In this document: in pieces, positions 62,251-64,000 of the stretch
Numbering within the stretch: position 1 is the stretch's first letter
Layout: the number at the start of each line of letters is the position of its first letter
Origin: Tubiluchus corallicola
Lineage: Eukaryota > Priapulida > Priapulimorpha > Priapulimorphida > Tubiluchidae
Direction: 5' to 3'
NCBI GenBank assembly: GCA_030141605.1
Contig: JAQGDQ010000317.1
Span: forward strand, 208,501-272,500
Length of the DNA: 64,000 nt
Made by a program: the position numbers and the translations under genes
The notes under the pieces: model-generated
What the model saw: the letters and a program-made list of their open reading frames with translations, nothing else
What the model was told of the DNA's origin: nothing
Database searches by the model: none

Positions 62251-64000
62251 GGCCCGTTTCACAGTGAGGACGCGCAGCAAAATGCCTTGAGGAGAAATTC
62301 CTTGCGGCTTTCCTCACGAAAATGGAACACATTGTTTTATATGGCTCATTTCACAGTAAAGACGCGCTGCAAAATTCCTTGTGCAGTTCCTAGTGAGGAG
62401 TTTTGCCGCCAGATTAAGGCTATGCATCCTCCTCGTGAGGAATTTTGCAACATGGTTGAAATACTGCATGTTCCGTTTTCGTGAGGAGTCTTCGCGGGAT
62501 TCAGTCTTAAATTTAACTACCGTATTACCTCTTTCTTACTTAACGAACAACCATTAACGCATTTCAGCATAAAATAATAAGATTTAGGGTTAATGAGCTA
62601 ATGTGGACAATGTTGTTTTCCTAAAACCAATTAAATTACCTGGACGTTGATGTTTCCTTTCATTGTTAATACTGCTACATCTCGTCTTTAGACTGACCAC
62701 CATGGCCTAGCACTTCGTCTTTTAGCAGCCATGTGATCGTGAACTTACAAGCTCACTCAGTGAGTACGTTTATCTTCAATTGTATTAACTTTTTTTAAAT
62801 TTGCTGATAAATAGACCTAACGCTTTAATTAGCTACAGCAGCCTCTTCAGAAATGGTTTATTTTGTAAGCTATTTCTTCCCATATACTTTCATACCACAC
62901 TTTACATAGTACCATATTTGTTTGTTTATTGTACAACTCACTGAAGCAGTGTCCGACTTTACCCGAAGGCTTAGGCGAATGTCGGACAATTGAATCTTTG
63001 TGAGCGACTTTTCGCCAGAATTAATTGATTGTGTTTATAACACTAGTTTCTTGGCCATTTGAGCCAATATGTAAAAAGAATATGGTTTAATAGTTCTAGA
63101 AACATGGGGAAAAAACCTTATCGAAACGGTTGGCAAATGTGCTGCACATATAACAGATTTAAAGAATAAGAGAGGAAGGCTGTTGCAGTGGAGCTATGAT
63201 TAAATGCAATCTGCCATAACAACACGGGGAAAATGTCTGTGAGGGCATTAGCGCTTGCCTATTTTATTCTATGGCATCTCTCATGTCGTCACTGGTCAAT
63301 CTCGATGTTAAAAACCATTTATAATAATTTAAATGCCATAACGACAAAGTTGTTAATTACGTGGCCAACGCTATCCTACCAACTGTCCGACATTACCCCA
63401 TTTTTTGACATCGCGTAGGAAAACATTTAATTATCACAGCATTTTACATTTTACGTAGTTATCACTTTTTCTGTACTTCCTGACTCCTTAACAGCATAGC
63501 TTTAGTTTATCAGGCATTATACAAAGAAAATTGTAAAAAATATAGATGGAAACCCAAAAAAGCCATTTTTGTCCGACATTAGCCCATTTTACCCCAATGT
63601 CTCTTATAACAGAATGACGATTTTATGTTTTTATTCATGCAACATCGATATTTGTATTTGTGAAAAAGAAAAATAACGCATGCATGTATTTATTTTATGT
63701 ATGTACATTTTCAGATTTTGGAGTGGTTAGTAGAACTTTACTAAAAAATAAACAGGCCTGACATTACATTGACGTTACATTTGTGCGTAAGAAATACGGC
63801 AAGTGTAACTTAGACATGTTATACAGTATAAAACTCGCAAAATAGCTGCAACTAACTGGACGCGCGGAAAAAACCAGCGCGTTTTCACTGTGAAATGAAC
63901 TTTCTTTCTGCATGGGATCTCGAGAAAAAATCGAAAATGTTCTAAATATTTGTGATTTTCTAACTGCAATTCCATGAGTTATTTTCCTTGCATCCTCACT
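62251..64000. mobile_element. Second inverted-repeat transposon, right end cut by the window
   Basis: Starts ggcccgtttcacagtgaggacgcg directly after the TAA shared with the preceding MITE. A variant of the same sequence (catttcacagtaaagacgcg) follows about 95 bp in, near 62344. The inverse of that inner copy lies at 63878-63900 (cgcgttttcactgtgaaatg). The last bases of the window (catcctcact) match the beginning of an inverted outer end, so the element extends just past 64000 and is about 1.76 kb or a little longer. No transposase is recognised. The short ORFs inside, such as 62.29-62.48 kb, are repeat sequence. Confidence 0.7.

Noticed and set aside
1-64000. tRNA genes, CRISPR arrays, complete rRNA genes
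   Set aside because: I looked for cloverleaf-type T-arm sequences, spaced direct repeats and rRNA cores and found none beyond the partial 5S-like stretch at 58.36 kb.

Overview
This is an AT-rich piece of an animal nuclear genome, most likely an invertebrate. Genes are split by GT...AG introns of about 0.1 to 3.4 kb, there is no operon structure, and the intergenic DNA is littered with decayed CR1-like, L1-like, Ty3/gypsy-like and cut-and-paste transposon remains. I cannot fix the phylum from sequence alone. The gene set (MRCK-type kinase, CSKMT, FHIP1, METTL26, claspin, a GABA-B-like receptor) is animal in character, and the base composition would fit several cnidarian, sponge, mollusc or chelicerate lineages.

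Layout, left to right. (1) 3-2798, +: the last seven exons of an MRCK/Gek-type kinase (CDC42BP family), with two consecutive CRIB exons. (2) 5434-9450, -: the last two exons of CSKMT, the mitochondrial citrate synthase lysine methyltransferase. Its 3.4 kb intron holds a complete three-exon gene on the other strand (6946-8395, +) for a small secreted IGFBP-domain protein. (3) 10.9-15.5 kb: a transposon graveyard with a zinc-finger/coiled-coil ORF1 piece, a CR1-like RT tail, an L1-like ORF2 tail and a hAT-like element with an 8-bp target duplication. (4) 19081-22089, +: an intronless 1002-codon FHIP1 (FTS-Hook-FHIP complex) gene. (5) 24.4-27.7 kb: a second CR1-like RT fragment, an interspersed repeat and a pogo-like MITE. 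(6) 29051-29987, +: two-exon METTL26. (7) 34.0-36.3 kb: a degenerate Ty3/gypsy-like element interrupted by a young-looking MITE. (8) 36643-56948, +: 22 exons of claspin, including three Chk1-binding motifs. (9) 58.3 kb: a 5S rRNA-derived, SINE-like sequence. (10) 59788-61028, +: two exons of the ligand-binding domain of a GABA-B-like class C GPCR. (11) 62.05 kb to the end: two adjoining inverted-repeat transposons.

The genes are unrelated housekeeping or signalling genes and form no pathway, apart from two 7-beta-strand methyltransferases (CSKMT, METTL26) that happen to lie in the same window. The exon models rest on reading-frame continuity across splice sites: the 22 claspin exons total 4215 nt, exactly 1405 codons, and the MRCK exons total 744 nt, exactly 248 codons. 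The least ordinary features are the tandem CRIB exons, the gene nested inside CSKMT, the single-exon FHIP1 gene, four different pogo-like MITEs with repeated subterminal motifs, and a 46-bp minisatellite with alternating unit types in the last claspin intron.
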